DNA of 64,000 bases, from NCBI GenBank assembly GCA_000953695.1, contig LN554847.1, forward strand, positions 1,181,801-1,245,800, read 5' to 3'. The notes below the pieces were generated by a model. That model was not told the DNA's origin, did not search any database, and saw only the letters and a list, made by a program, of their open reading frames with translations. The position numbers and the translations under genes were made by a program. Each line of letters opens with the position of its first letter. Within the stretch, counting starts at the first letter, position 1. Positions 8,321 to 16,564 of the stretch are shown here, in pieces. The DNA is from Aliivibrio wodanis. GTDB taxonomy: Bacteria > Pseudomonadota > Gammaproteobacteria > Enterobacterales > Vibrionaceae.

Positions 8321-10060
8321 TGCTGTAACTGCTTCTTTCTCATCCGCTTTGTTTTTCAAGAAAGCGTAAGTGAAACCTGTTACTGCGGTACCTGCTGCGA
8401 TTGCTACTAAATACATTAATACGGGAGAAATTGCATTTGGAATCAGTAGTACAAACAAACCACCGTGTGGAGCAAGCAACTCTGCGCCAAATAGCATAGA
8501 TAAGCCACCTGTTAATGCACCACCCGCCATACAGCTTGGAATCACACGCATTGGGTCTTTCGCTGCAAATGGAATCGCACCTTCAGAGATAAAGCATAAG
8601 CCAAGTACAAATGAGGCTTTACCTGCTTCACGCTCTCCGGCTTCAAACTTGTTCTTAGCAAGGAATGTCGCCAGACCCATACCTAATGCAGGGACCATAC
8701 CAGCCGCCATAATAGCCGCCATTGGACCGTACGTTTGTGAAGCCAGAAGACCAACACCAAATGTATATGCTGCTTTGTTTACTGGACCACCTAAATCGAA
8801 ACACATCATACAACCAAGGATAACACCCAATAATACTGCATTAGTTGAACCCATGTTGTTTAGGAACTCTGTCAGTGCAGACATAATGCCAGCAACTGGG
8901 CCACCAACAATGTAAACCATAACCAGACCAGTGAACAAACTCGCCACAAATGGAATGATTAGGATTGGTTTAAGCGCTTCCATGGATTGAGGAAGAGACA
9001 CTTTATCTGCGATGAATTTTGCAGAATAACCCGCAATGAAACCCGCCGCGATACCACCAAGGAAACCTGCGCCAGTTGAGCTCGCCAACATACCACCAAT
9101 TAAACCTGGCGCTAAACCAGGACGGTCAGCAATTGAGAACGCAATGAAACCAGCAAGAACAGGGATCATCAACGCAAATGCCGCGCCACCACCAATGTCC
9201 ATTAATGTTGCAGCAATAGTACCCGGTTCTTTAAATGCTTCGATACCAAATACAAATGACAATGCAATTAGCAAACCACCTGCGATAACAACAGGAAGCA
9301 TGTGTGATACCCCTGTCATCAGGTGTTTGTACATGCCTTTTTTCTCTTCGGTTTGAGAAGATTGCGCTTTACCTGATGATTGGAAAACCGTCGCATCAGA
9401 GAAAGCTTTATTCATCTCTTGTTCTGTTTTCTTCAGCGCTAAACCTGTGCTTGTTTTGTACAGGCGCTTACCATTAAAGCGATCAAGGGCAACTTCGATA
9501 TCCGCTGCGATGATTACTAAATCAGCCTCGGCAATTTCTTGGTCCGTTAACTGATTTTTTGCACCCACAGAGCCACGAGTTTCTACTTTAATAATGTGGC
9601 CTTGGCGTTTACCTTCTTCTTCTAGCGCTTCTGCCGCCATGAAAGTATGCGCAACACCTGTTGGGCATGCCGTAATCGCTACGATTTTCTTAGGTCCTGT
9701 CGCGTCAGTCGATGCCACTGTCTCTGAAACCGTCACTTCTGAAGCGGTTAGTTCTTTGGCATTATTTACTGCATTTTCTAACCAAACTTCCGAGTTAATT
9801 GCACATTCAGAAATTGAACCTTGGTGTACTTTTTTACCAACAAAGCGAGATGTATCAACCACCGAGTTTGCGGCAATAACAATTGCATCCGCCGTATCAA
9901 TGACTTCTTGAGTTAAGAGCTCAACGGGTAACACGCTTGATTGACATTCAATCGTCGCTTTCCAATTTAGTTTGGTTGCTGCTTGTTCTAATAAACCTGC
10001 AGCAATGATGCTGTTTGCTACACCGCTTGGGCATGCAGTAACGATAGCTATATTTTTCAT
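8318..10060 (-). CDS. fruA: PTS fructose transporter subunit IIB'BC
   Basis: 580 residues. FruA imports fructose through the inner membrane and phosphorylates it to fructose 1-phosphate. Domain order: IIB' (residues 1-100, with Cys10 in ACPSGVANS), IIB (125-220, active-site Cys132 in ITACPTGVAHTF), then IIC (about 245-575, around nine membrane helices with GFIAGYSAKF and the conserved cytosolic loops). It is the last gene of fruB-fruK-fruA, 29 bases after fruK, and receives phosphate from FruB. Its C-terminus ends inside a repeat element that supplies the stop codon. Identification is secure. Confidence 0.97.
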   Translation of the reverse strand: MKNIAIVTACPSGVANSIIAAGLLEQAATKLNWKATIECQSSVLPVELLTQEVIDTADAIVIAANSVVDTSRFVGKKVHQGSISECAINSEVWLENAVNNAKELTASEVTVSETVASTDATGPKKIVAITACPTGVAHTFMAAEALEEEGKRQGHIIKVETRGSVGAKNQLTDQEIAEADLVIIAADIEVALDRFNGKRLYKTSTGLALKKTEQEMNKAFSDATVFQSSGKAQSSQTEEKKGMYKHLMTGVSHMLPVVIAGGLLIALSFVFGIEAFKEPGTIAATLMDIGGGAAFALMIPVLAGFIAFSIADRPGLAPGLIGGMLASSTGAGFLGGIAAGFIAGYSAKFIADKVSLPQSMEALKPILIIPFVASLFTGLVMVYIVGGPVAGIMSALTEFLNNMGSTNAVLLGVILGCMMCFDLGGPVNKAAYTFGVGLLASQTYGPMAAIMAAGMVPALGMGLATFLAKNKFEAGEREAGKASFVLGLCFISEGAIPFAAKDPMRVIPSCMAGGALTGGLSMLFGAELLAPHGGLFVLLIPNAISPVLMYLVAIAAGTAVTGFTYAFLKNKADEKEAVTA

Positions 10061-10089
10061 AATCTGTCCTTAAACTAAGTCTAAACGCA

Positions 10090-11073
10090 TTACTGCACGT
10101 TTGTAGAAATAGGGTTGTGTAGGGTTACTTGTTTTTGTAATTCTTTTACGTCTTCGACATTTGGTACACCAACGCCAACCTGCGATACAGCTAAAGCAGA
10201 TAAAGCGGTAGCAAAAGATAAAATTTGTGAACGATCCCAATCTTTCTGCATGTGACCCCAACATAGGCCAGCAACTAACGTATCACCAGCACCTACAGTA
10301 CTTACTACGTTCATTTTTGGCGGTTGAGAGTAGATCCATTCCGTCTTGCTTTGCTCATTATTGCCAAGCCACATTACGCCTTTTGAGCCTAATGACACGA
10401 CGATATTTTCAATGCCTTTTTGTGCAAGATCTTGAGCCGCGTTCTGACACGCTTCTGGCGTTTCTAACTCACGCCCAACAAATTCAGATAGCTCTTCATC
10501 GTTTGGTTTAATTAACCAAGGGTGAGCTTCTAAACCTGCTGCCAATGCCGCACGACTGCTATCAAATAGGACTTTTTTACCCATTTGATGCAGCTTTTCA
10601 ATCCACTCAGCACACAGCTCAGGAGAAATACCTTTTGGTAAACTACCTGCTAATACGAAAAATTCATGCGTTTTAGCTAATTCAAATAAACGAACTTCAA
10701 ACTCGGCAATCGCTTGTTCAGAGACATCAACACCCGGAAAGTTGATGTCACTCACTCGGCCATCTTGCTCTACTAATTTCACATTAATGCGAGTAGCACC
10801 ATCAACACGGATAAACTCATCGTTAGCGTTCATCTCTTCAAATAATTGACAGAACAGCTCTTCATTATCACGACCTAAAAAACCGGTAACCGTCACTTCA
10901 GCACCTAAGTCAGACAGTACTTTAGCAACGTTTACGCCTTTACCCGCCGCATGAAGTGAGCCTTTACTAACTAAACTCACAGAGCCAACCGATAACGCAT
11001 CTAAACTGCCCGTTAAATCTAAAGCAGGGTTTAGCGTGATAGTAACTACTTTGCTTTTTGGATTAGTACTCAT
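10090..11073 (-). CDS. fruK: 1-phosphofructokinase
   Basis: About 327 residues of the PfkB sugar-kinase family. It phosphorylates fructose 1-phosphate to fructose 1,6-bisphosphate with ATP. Visible signatures are the N-terminal TLNPALDLTG, the GKGVNVA substrate motif near residue 45, and the C-terminal GAGDTLVAG anion-hole/catalytic-Asp motif. An in-frame TTG precedes the first ATG by one codon; I use the ATG at 11073, which has a GAGG site in front. It begins three bases after fruB ends, so translation is coupled. Confidence 0.96.
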   Translation of the reverse strand: MSTNPKSKVVTITLNPALDLTGSLDALSVGSVSLVSKGSLHAAGKGVNVAKVLSDLGAEVTVTGFLGRDNEELFCQLFEEMNANDEFIRVDGATRINVKLVEQDGRVSDINFPGVDVSEQAIAEFEVRLFELAKTHEFFVLAGSLPKGISPELCAEWIEKLHQMGKKVLFDSSRAALAAGLEAHPWLIKPNDEELSEFVGRELETPEACQNAAQDLAQKGIENIVVSLGSKGVMWLGNNEQSKTEWIYSQPPKMNVVSTVGAGDTLVAGLCWGHMQKDWDRSQILSFATALSALAVSQVGVGVPNVEDVKELQKQVTLHNPISTNVQ

Positions 11074-11076
11074 CAA

Positions 11077-12213
11077 TTAACCCTCGCCTAAACCAGAAGC
11101 AATTGCAGCACCAATGCCAGCAAGCGCTTCTTTTGCATCTGAGCCATCTGCAGTAAATTGCAGTTCATGACCGTGTTTAACGCCAAGCGCAATCACTTTC
11201 ATTAAGCTTTTCGCATTCACCGCTTTTCCGTCACCATTTACGTTTAATACGGTGATTTTTGACTCGTATTTTTTCGCTTCAGCAACGAGCATTGCTCCTG
11301 GGCGAGCGTGTAAACCGTGTGCATTTTTAATTTTAAAGGTTGCTGTATTATCAGCATCAGCACTTACTGTTGTTTCTTCAGCAGAAGTAGAGAACATCGC
11401 AAGTAACTGCTCAGAAGTTGCAGATAGAATCGAGTCTTGTTGTTGCTCAGCTACTGCTTTGGTGATCGTTGTTAAGAACGATTTATGAGAGGCGTTACAA
11501 GAAGCAATTGCAATCAAACCTTTAACAGGCAAGCCATTAAATTCGCACCCATTTGCTGTCGTTACGATAGACATACCAGAGCGTTTAACGCCTTTGTCAG
11601 TACTTACCAACCATAAACCTTTACCTAAATGCGTAGGCTCTTTAGTAACTAACTCTGCAACAAATGCGCTCTCTGCATTGCCGCTATTTTTCAATAAACC
11701 GCCCGCAACCGCACTCATTTGGATCATATCGCTTGCAGGGAAAAGCAATTGAATTAGTGATGCATCAAAATCGGCTTCAAACTGCACTTCACCATTTAGT
11801 AATGCAATAATATCTACTTCTGTTTTTGCTTGTTTTAGCTTCTCTTCTACACCATCAGCAGACAGCACTTTAGTTAATTGCTTAAGGATTCCTAAGTGCT
11901 CATCTGATTTAGCCGCAATACCAATAGCCACATAAACCACGTTACCATCACCCCAGTTAACACCTTGAGGAAAATGATGCACAGCAACGCCGGTGTTATT
12001 AACTAAATCACGGGTATCTGTTGTACCGTGTGGGATAGCAATACCATTACCTAAAAACGTTGAGTTCTGTTGCTCACGATTTAGCATTCCGTCTACGTAC
12101 TTCTCTGCAACTAAGCCTTTTTCTGTCAGTTGCTTTGCAATCGCTTTGATTGCTGTTGTCTTATCCGTTGCTGCTTGTTGCAACGTAATGTCATTCTTTG
12201 TCAATGTCAGCAT
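11077..12213 (-). CDS. fruB: Fused fructose PTS EIIA / HPr-like protein (FPr)
   Basis: 378 residues. FruB relays phosphate from enzyme I to FruA. The EIIA-fru domain covers residues 1-145, with phospho-His62 in GIAIPHGTT. A middle domain follows, and the C-terminal HPr-like domain (from about residue 293) carries phospho-His302 in AHGLHARPG. The M-domain between them is typical of FruB. It is the first gene of fruBKA. The upstream spacer to fruR carries Cra-like operators, so induction by fructose 1-phosphate through Cra is expected. Confidence 0.96.
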   Translation of the reverse strand: MLTLTKNDITLQQAATDKTTAIKAIAKQLTEKGLVAEKYVDGMLNREQQNSTFLGNGIAIPHGTTDTRDLVNNTGVAVHHFPQGVNWGDGNVVYVAIGIAAKSDEHLGILKQLTKVLSADGVEEKLKQAKTEVDIIALLNGEVQFEADFDASLIQLLFPASDMIQMSAVAGGLLKNSGNAESAFVAELVTKEPTHLGKGLWLVSTDKGVKRSGMSIVTTANGCEFNGLPVKGLIAIASCNASHKSFLTTITKAVAEQQQDSILSATSEQLLAMFSTSAEETTVSADADNTATFKIKNAHGLHARPGAMLVAEAKKYESKITVLNVNGDGKAVNAKSLMKVIALGVKHGHELQFTADGSDAKEALAGIGAAIASGLGEG

Positions 12214-12254
12214 GGGTCTTAGCCTCTCGCTTGTTTATCTGTAATTTGTGCTCT

Positions 12255-12303
12255 GCTGAATCACCGTTTAAGCCTTGCTTAAGTAAAGCTTAATCGATTC
12301 AGC
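12255..12303. promoter_or_regulatory. Cra (FruR) operators on the fruB side
   Basis: GCTTAATCGATTCAGC at 12288-12303 matches the Cra palindrome GCTGAAWCGWTTCAGC except for one position. A weaker half-palindrome (GCTGAATCACCG..TTTAAGC) lies at 12255-12273. Both are within 95 bases of the fruB start, a position suited to repression. Confidence 0.75.
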
Positions 12304-12395
12304 AAAACAGTTAAAAAAAGTTCAGCAAATGCTTTCTACTCAAAAAATGTCTCATAAAGAGTAAAAATAACGTAGTTATCACGTTTTTCAAATTT

Positions 12396-12433
12396 GCTGA
12401 ATCCTTTCAGCTTTTATACTGAAACGATTCAGC
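12396..12433. promoter_or_regulatory. Two adjacent Cra (FruR) operators
   Basis: GCTGAATCCTTTCAGC (12396-12411) and ACTGAAACGATTCAGC (12418-12433) are near-perfect Cra sites separated by six bases. They sit roughly 75-110 bases before the fruR start and in the fruB upstream region, so they could mediate repression of the operon and autoregulation. Confidence 0.8.
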
Positions 12434-12506
12434 ATATAATTCAACTCATAAAATGATTGGATCTGAATTTATATGATCCGACCCACAGAATTTAAGGATC
12501 TTACCC

Positions 12507-13484
12507 ATGACATTAGATGAAATTGCCAAACTTGCTGGCGTCTCTAAAACCACCGCAAGCTATGTCATTAATGGTAAAGCACAGAAATATCGCATCAGTG
12601 AAAAGACCCAATTAAAAGTCATGGCTGTGGTTGATGAGCATAATTATCGTCCAGATCATGCCGCTTCTGCATTACGTGCGGGCAGTAGCCGTTCGTTTGG
12701 TTTAATCATTCCTGATCTTGAAAACACCAGTTACGCCAAACTGGCTAAACTTTTAGAATACAACTCTCGTAAAGCGGGTTATCAGATCTTAATTGGTTGC
12801 TCTGATGATGATCCTGAAACAGAAAAAAACGTAGCCCATGCTTTAATCAGTCGTCGTATAGACGCGTTGTTTGTTGCAAGCTGTTTGCCCGATGGCAGTG
12901 AGTACTATTTAACGATTCAAGAAAAAGGCACACCAATTATCGCGATTGACCGCTCTTTGGATGATGAACATTTTGGTTGCGTGATCAGTGAAGATTTTGA
13001 AGCGGCTTATGAGCTAACCAAATCGGTAGTTAATGAAAACGTAAAATCAATCGGCTTAATTGGAGCATTACCTGATCTCAACATATCTCGTCAGCGTCAT
13101 TTAGGATTTAAAGCAAAAGCTAAAGAGAAAGGTTTAGCGAGTATCACTGGTTATGGCGAACACTTTAACAGTGAATCAGGCAAAGCAATTTTTGAACAAT
13201 GGATAAAAGAAGAAACGATTCCAGATGCGATCATTACAACCTCTTATATCCTACTTGAAGGCATTTTGGATGTACTCATTGAAAAGCCTGAATTGATGAC
13301 CAAAATAAAATTAGGCACTTTTGGTGATAACCGTCTATTGGATTTCTTACCCATTAAAGTTAACTCTCTACCACAGCAATTCGAACTGATTGCTGATAGT
13401 GCCTTGGCATTAGGGTTAAATGCTTCAGCAAAGCGTTATCAAGCAGGAATAGAGTTAATTCCTAGGAAGATTGTTATTCGCTAG
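12507..13484 (+). CDS. fruR: Catabolite repressor/activator Cra (fructose repressor)
   Basis: 325 residues of the LacI family. The DNA-binding domain is at the start (TLDEIAKLAGVSKTTASYVING, hinge helix near residues 50-60 with HAASALRAGSS). The ligand domain has GLIIPDLENTSYAKLAKLLE and IDRSL, close to enterobacterial Cra, whose inducer is fructose 1-phosphate. It is divergent from fruBKA with shared operators. Its last 30 or so codons plus the terminator recur three times further right, between T6SS immunity genes; this resident copy is complete and apparently functional. Confidence 0.95.
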   Translation: MTLDEIAKLAGVSKTTASYVINGKAQKYRISEKTQLKVMAVVDEHNYRPDHAASALRAGSSRSFGLIIPDLENTSYAKLAKLLEYNSRKAGYQILIGCSDDDPETEKNVAHALISRRIDALFVASCLPDGSEYYLTIQEKGTPIIAIDRSLDDEHFGCVISEDFEAAYELTKSVVNENVKSIGLIGALPDLNISRQRHLGFKAKAKEKGLASITGYGEHFNSESGKAIFEQWIKEETIPDAIITTSYILLEGILDVLIEKPELMTKIKLGTFGDNRLLDFLPIKVNSLPQQFELIADSALALGLNASAKRYQAGIELIPRKIVIR

Positions 13485-13489
13485 TAATG

Positions 13490-13513
13490 AACTGGCTGTT
13501 ACGGCAGCCAGTT
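13490..13513. terminator. fruR terminator
   Basis: AACTGGCTG pairs with CAGCCAGTT across the loop TTACGG, followed by TTAGCTCTTTT. Variants of this hairpin accompany each of the three displaced fruR tails at about 15.7, 17.8 and 18.9 kb. Confidence 0.85.
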
Positions 13514-13584
13514 TTAGCTCTTTTATCATGCCAAAACGTGGACCAAAACACCGAAAATCATATTTTACAAAAATAGTACCTCAT

Positions 13585-13911
13585 CTAAAATGAACGGATA
13601 TAAAAGAAAGCACTTAACATAAAACACAACCAGTTTAACCACATAAACAAATCAAAAGTAACTTTTTTATTTCGCCTTCTATGCCTAATAAATGGATACA
13701 CAATACAAAAATAAGAAAACAAACCACCAGCACCAATGCTTACCATTGATATATAATGTTTCTTTTTAAAAATTTCAGGTTCTTTTGCCAAATCATCTAC
13801 TAATTGGTTTATATGTTTTTTATCTCCTAGACTATAAACTACAAGATGATAAAAATAGATTAAAATCCAAGTGAAAAACATTAATCCCATTATTGGTTTT
13901 AGCTCTAACAT
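13585..13911 (-). CDS. Membrane immunity-like protein, type A copy 3
   Basis: 108 residues, strongly similar to the proteins at 16565-16891 and 19793-20119. All three have a membrane helix at residues 8-28, then YSLGDKKHINQLVDDLAKEP, FKKKHYISMVSIGAGG, a second hydrophobic stretch ending YPFIRHRR, and a last helix. In the intact unit the type A gene directly follows the effector at 20132, so I infer that it protects against that pore-type toxin. Here it follows a chimeric gene ending in the same effector tail. It is the gene nearest to fruR, with which it converges. The immunity role is inference from position and pattern. Confidence 0.65.
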   Translation of the reverse strand: MLELKPIMGLMFFTWILIYFYHLVVYSLGDKKHINQLVDDLAKEPEIFKKKHYISMVSIGAGGLFSYFCIVYPFIRHRRRNKKVTFDLFMWLNWLCFMLSAFFYIRSF

Positions 13912-13915
13912 CTAC

Positions 13916-14341
13916 TTATCCATTAAAATTTGACTTTATATTAAAATTATTAAATGTCGACTTATTTATATAATCTTCAATATCATTTGGAATATCTTTA
14001 TCAATACTACTTTCTATTTTTTCAAAAAATAGATCTAATTCGAAAAAATTATAGGCTTCTTCCCCACACCGCTTAATCCAATAATCAAAGTAACGACTGC
14101 CTATTTCGCAAGACATTTTATATTGAGGCTGCATATGACCATTTTTGTCATAATGTTTATCAAGATCTTTTGCTAATTGCTTATCAATAAAAATAATATG
14201 TTTAAAACTTCCCAGTGAAACAGTTGCACTCATAATCACACCAGGAACAGACCAAGCTATAGTATATCCAGCAAAAATATAGCCCGGAACCATAATCAAT
14301 AATTCCCACAATATTGCATCCGACATTAATTGTACAGTCAA
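13916..14341 (-). pseudogene. Chimera: type B immunity N-terminus joined to effector C-terminus
   Basis: 141 codons. Residues 7-90 match the type B immunity proteins (LWELLIMVPG, SLGSFKHIIFIDKQLAKDL, GSRYFDYWIK). From about residue 91 the sequence switches to the end of the effector at 20132-21340 (FEKIESSIDKDIPNDIEDYI, then FNNFNIKSNF, against VESRVEKRIPQEIEDYI and FNNFSINSSF). It lacks the YPFIRKR and the last membrane helix of type B. The most likely cause is a recombination deletion joining two cassettes, which left the type A gene behind its effector tail. It could still be translated, but I treat it as a broken product. Confidence 0.65.
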
Positions 14342-14356
14342 TATTACATACTGAAA

Positions 14357-14812
14357 TTAATGGTCTATTTCATAAGGTAAATTTATATTATCTATATTGT
14401 TAATATATTTATCTTGTTCTTTTATCTTATTTTCAAACCCTAATGAATCAAATATAATCAAACATCTAACCGTTATATTATTAGTTCCATTCTTAAGAGA
14501 AGAATTGACTTTTTTATATCTACGTTCCATATAACTATTAACATCTCTATATGGATTGTGTAATTCTTCAAATGTTATCTTATCTTGCTCAATTTTATAA
14601 TATCCTTGCCCCATAAAACCAAAAACTCTAGAAGCGGAACCAATATCATCGACTTGGATTTAATTTTCTTTTTTTAAACCATTATATATACAGTTCACTA
14701 AACCATAATTTTTTAGAGATAATCGAGCTAACTCTAAATGCTGATCTTTGGAATAAGCATACCTTGAAATTAAGCATACAGAAAAAATCAAATACATTAA
14801 TAAAGATTTCAT
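14357..14812 (-). pseudogene. Periplasmic immunity-like gene (possibly Tai4-like) with an internal stop
   Basis: Reading from the ATG at 14810-14812 gives a signal peptide (MKSLLMYLIFSVCLISRYAY), then DQHLELARLSLKNYGLVNCI. After about 50 codons comes an in-frame TAA in an A-rich stretch, and the same frame continues with VDDIGSASRVFGFMGQGYYK and VRCLIIFDSLGFE to the stop at 14357. The pattern (exported, Cys pair, NCI and VRCL..FDS) recalls Tai4-type immunity proteins against T6SS peptidoglycan amidases, a tentative match. The internal stop makes it a probable pseudogene, although restart at the Met in GFMGQGYYK could give an 85-residue fragment without signal peptide. Confidence 0.5.
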
Positions 14813-14840
14813 TTATTTTAATTCCCAAAATTGTACATTA

Positions 14841-15026
14841 TCATAATGACTCATAATAATCATCACTATGATAATGTGACTCATCCTCAACTCCATTACC
14901 ATTACCATTACCATTACCATTACATAAAGTAAAATGACCTAGAGCACTACCACCAACGACAATCATAACAATCGTACCTGAAGAGACACCAATGAGTATA
15001 AGAACTTCCCATAATGAATAATTAAA
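14841..15026 (-). pseudogene. Toxin C-terminal remnant with Asn-Gly repeat
   Basis: 62 codons with no start. The segment VLILIGVSSGTIVMIVVGGS parallels FVVLIGASSAPIVMIVVGIG of the effector at 20132, including a 23-base identical stretch. It is preceded by SLWEV, as in type B immunity proteins, so it may already be a hybrid. It ends in an (Asn-Gly)5 run and an acidic-His tail, and precedes the exported immunity-like gene by 28 bases. Confidence 0.55.
14893..14922. repeat. Five tandem copies of CCATTA
   Basis: A perfect 6-bp microsatellite inside the toxin remnant. On the minus strand it encodes the Asn-Gly run; being a multiple of three it would change length without changing frame. Confidence 0.9.
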
Positions 15027-15041
15027 TCATGAAAGAAACCA

Positions 15042-15475
15042 TTAATATGGAATCACAAAGGTTCTAATGACCAAATAAATCAACCCTGTAAAGCTCAAAT
15101 TTAAGCTTAAGATACATATCGAATATGTGTTACCAAGAAGTATTTTAACCTTTTTCCGCCATGTAATTATTTCAATATTTGATAATGAGCATAGAAATCT
15201 TAATATAGGGTACATAAACCATATAGAAGGAAACATAGTGCCTATAAGCCAATTGTGTGCGACATTCCTCATTGAATTAATAGATCTTTCTCTAAATACA
15301 GGAGGAGCACAATCTGCCACTTTATTTATTAATCCTTCTTTTATTTTTCTATTTTTGATACTTATATAAATAGTTAAAAATATAGATAAAACATACCTAC
15401 TGTAAATGTAAAAATAGCACTACTTAAAGTAATAAAATCAATAGTATCAATCAAATAATCTATCGTATAAATCAA
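15042..15475 (-). pseudogene. Type C membrane immunity gene, frameshifted
   Basis: The 3' two thirds encode a clear relative of the protein at 17122-17535: VADCAPPVFRERSINSMRNV, HNWLIGTMFP, FMYPILR, EIITWRKK. The 5' third is in another frame: FTVGMF (matching LTIGMF of the intact gene) is followed by a one-base loss before LSIFLTIYISIKNRKIKEG. Without that loss the gene would open at the TTG on 15473-15475, in the same position as the TTG start of the copy at 18305-18715. A 92-residue internal ORF remains. It directly follows a toxin tail, as do the other type C copies. Confidence 0.65.
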
Positions 15476-15587
15476 AACTCACCACCTCAACAGCACTTCC
15501 AAACTCATTAGATACCTCTCCACCATACATTCCCATACCAGCATTGAGAGCCATCGAACTAAGATTTTTAACGGTAGAGCGACCACA
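15447..15587 (-). pseudogene. Toxin C-terminal stub (type C set)
   Basis: 46 codons, open into the fruR tail: CGRSTVKNLSSMALNAGMGM then YGGEVSNEFGSAVEVVSFDL and a stop. The same opening (CGRSTVKN.SS.AL...GMG) recurs at 17528-17653 and 18708-18836, each time directly before a type C immunity gene and directly after a fruR tail junction at the shared ACCACA. I infer the last residues of a lost effector. No family is recognised. Confidence 0.55.
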
Positions 15588-15738
15588 ACAATTCGAACTG
15601 ATTGCTGATAGTGCCTTGGCATTAAGATTGAATGCTTCAGCAAAACGCTACCAAGCAGATATTGAGTTAATTCCTAGGAATATTGTTAATCGCTAGTCGT
15701 AAAATTGGCTATTTCGGCAGCCAGTTTTGGCTAGCTTA
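15583..15738 (+). repeat. Displaced fruR 3' tail with terminator, copy 1
   Basis: Starts at CCACAACAATTCGAACTG (resident fruR 13371 onwards) and runs through the fruR stop and a variant of its hairpin. Against the resident last 30 codons nine codons differ: five silently, four with amino-acid change (G to R, G to D, K to N, I to N). It is the longest and most altered of the three tails. Confidence 0.85.
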
Positions 15739-15758
15739 GTATGGTATACAATACTTAA

Positions 15759-16145
15759 TTAAATAATATCAAGAAATTTAGCCAGAAAGCCAAAAACAAA
15801 GACCCCTAACCAACTCCACATACCGCTCGCATTCCACCACATAAAGACTTTAAATTTCTTTGAGTCTGTTGATGCTCTTTTTCTAATAAATGGATAAGCA
15901 ATACAATAATCAATGAATCGACTACCAACATCCCAAGATGCTTGGTATTGAGGCCGCATATACCCATTTTTGTCATAATATTTATCAAGATCTTTTGCTA
16001 ATTGCTTATCAATAAAAATAATATGTTTAAAGCTCCCCAAGGAAATTGTAGGTAATATAATAATAGCGGTCACAGCCCAAGCCATCGCATATATAGCGAC
16101 GAGCCCCTTACAAAGAATTACGACCTTATCAATAATGTCGATCAA
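15759..16145 (-). CDS. Membrane immunity-like protein, type B
   Basis: 128 residues: a hydrophobic N-terminus (residues 5-35), a loop with SLGSFKHIIFIDKQLAKDLD, DVGSRFIDYCIAYPFIRKR, and a final helix with FMWWNASGMWSWLGVFVFGF. Nearly identical after residue 25 to 18986-19378. The start overlaps the stop of the orphan toxin domain at 16142 (ATGA), the usual coupling of a toxin and its immunity gene, so I infer that it neutralises that domain in the inner membrane. The N-terminal 20 residues differ from the sister copies. Its stop codon lies next to the fruR tail block. Confidence 0.7.
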   Translation of the reverse strand: MIDIIDKVVILCKGLVAIYAMAWAVTAIIILPTISLGSFKHIIFIDKQLAKDLDKYYDKNGYMRPQYQASWDVGSRFIDYCIAYPFIRKRASTDSKKFKVFMWWNASGMWSWLGVFVFGFLAKFLDII

Positions 16146-16561
16146 AATATATCCTCAAATGCATCTATAGCCCATTCATAAATAATATCTCCCGTAGCCT
16201 TACCAGCTGTAGCACCAATACCACCACCTACAATACCACCGGCAATTGCACCACTAATAGCAGCAACAGCAAGCACTGGAACTGAAGCGGTAACACCAAT
16301 AACTAAAGCTATACCAGAAACAGCAGTGACCGCAAGCCCGACACCTACAGAACCAGCTTTTATTCCTCCAACGGCCCCACCAATAAACCCAGTGACTTCA
16401 CGAGTCGTTGTCTTACCACAATCACCAGAGCTATCAACCTTACACGCCTGATAAATATTATCCATTGCACTATTTGCACCAATTAATAAACCGACATACC
16501 CCAACCCTCTAGAGGCTGAAATGCCTATCGCTATATTTCCGATACGTTTCAAACAACGCAT
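16142..16561 (-). CDS. Orphan glycine-zipper toxin domain, copy 2
   Basis: 139 residues beginning MRCLKRIGNIAIG. The body is a long hydrophobic glycine-zipper stretch (FIGGAVGGIKAGSVGVGLAV, then SGAIAGGIVGGGIGATAGKA). It aligns in layout with residues 265-360 of the effector at 20132: GNVAVGLS, a Cys pair (ACKVDSSGDC versus NCDGLQSC), then ETGGVIGGWAGGTAG. It lacks the N-terminal half that would connect to the adaptor and VgrG, so it resembles an orphan effector C-terminus. It starts a few bases after a type A gene and overlaps its type B partner. Toxicity is inferred. Confidence 0.65.
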   Translation of the reverse strand: MRCLKRIGNIAIGISASRGLGYVGLLIGANSAMDNIYQACKVDSSGDCGKTTTREVTGFIGGAVGGIKAGSVGVGLAVTAVSGIALVIGVTASVPVLAVAAISGAIAGGIVGGGIGATAGKATGDIIYEWAIDAFEDIF

Positions 16562-16564
16562 GAC

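Noticed and set aside
8370-9911. Long plus-strand open frames opposite fruA
   Set aside because: They mirror the codon pattern of fruA on the other strand, and their Pro/Ala-rich translations match no family.
15806-15988. 60-residue frame inside the type B immunity gene (also at 19033-19215)
   Set aside because: An alternative frame within a well-supported gene; similarity of the two copies follows from the duplication of the DNA.
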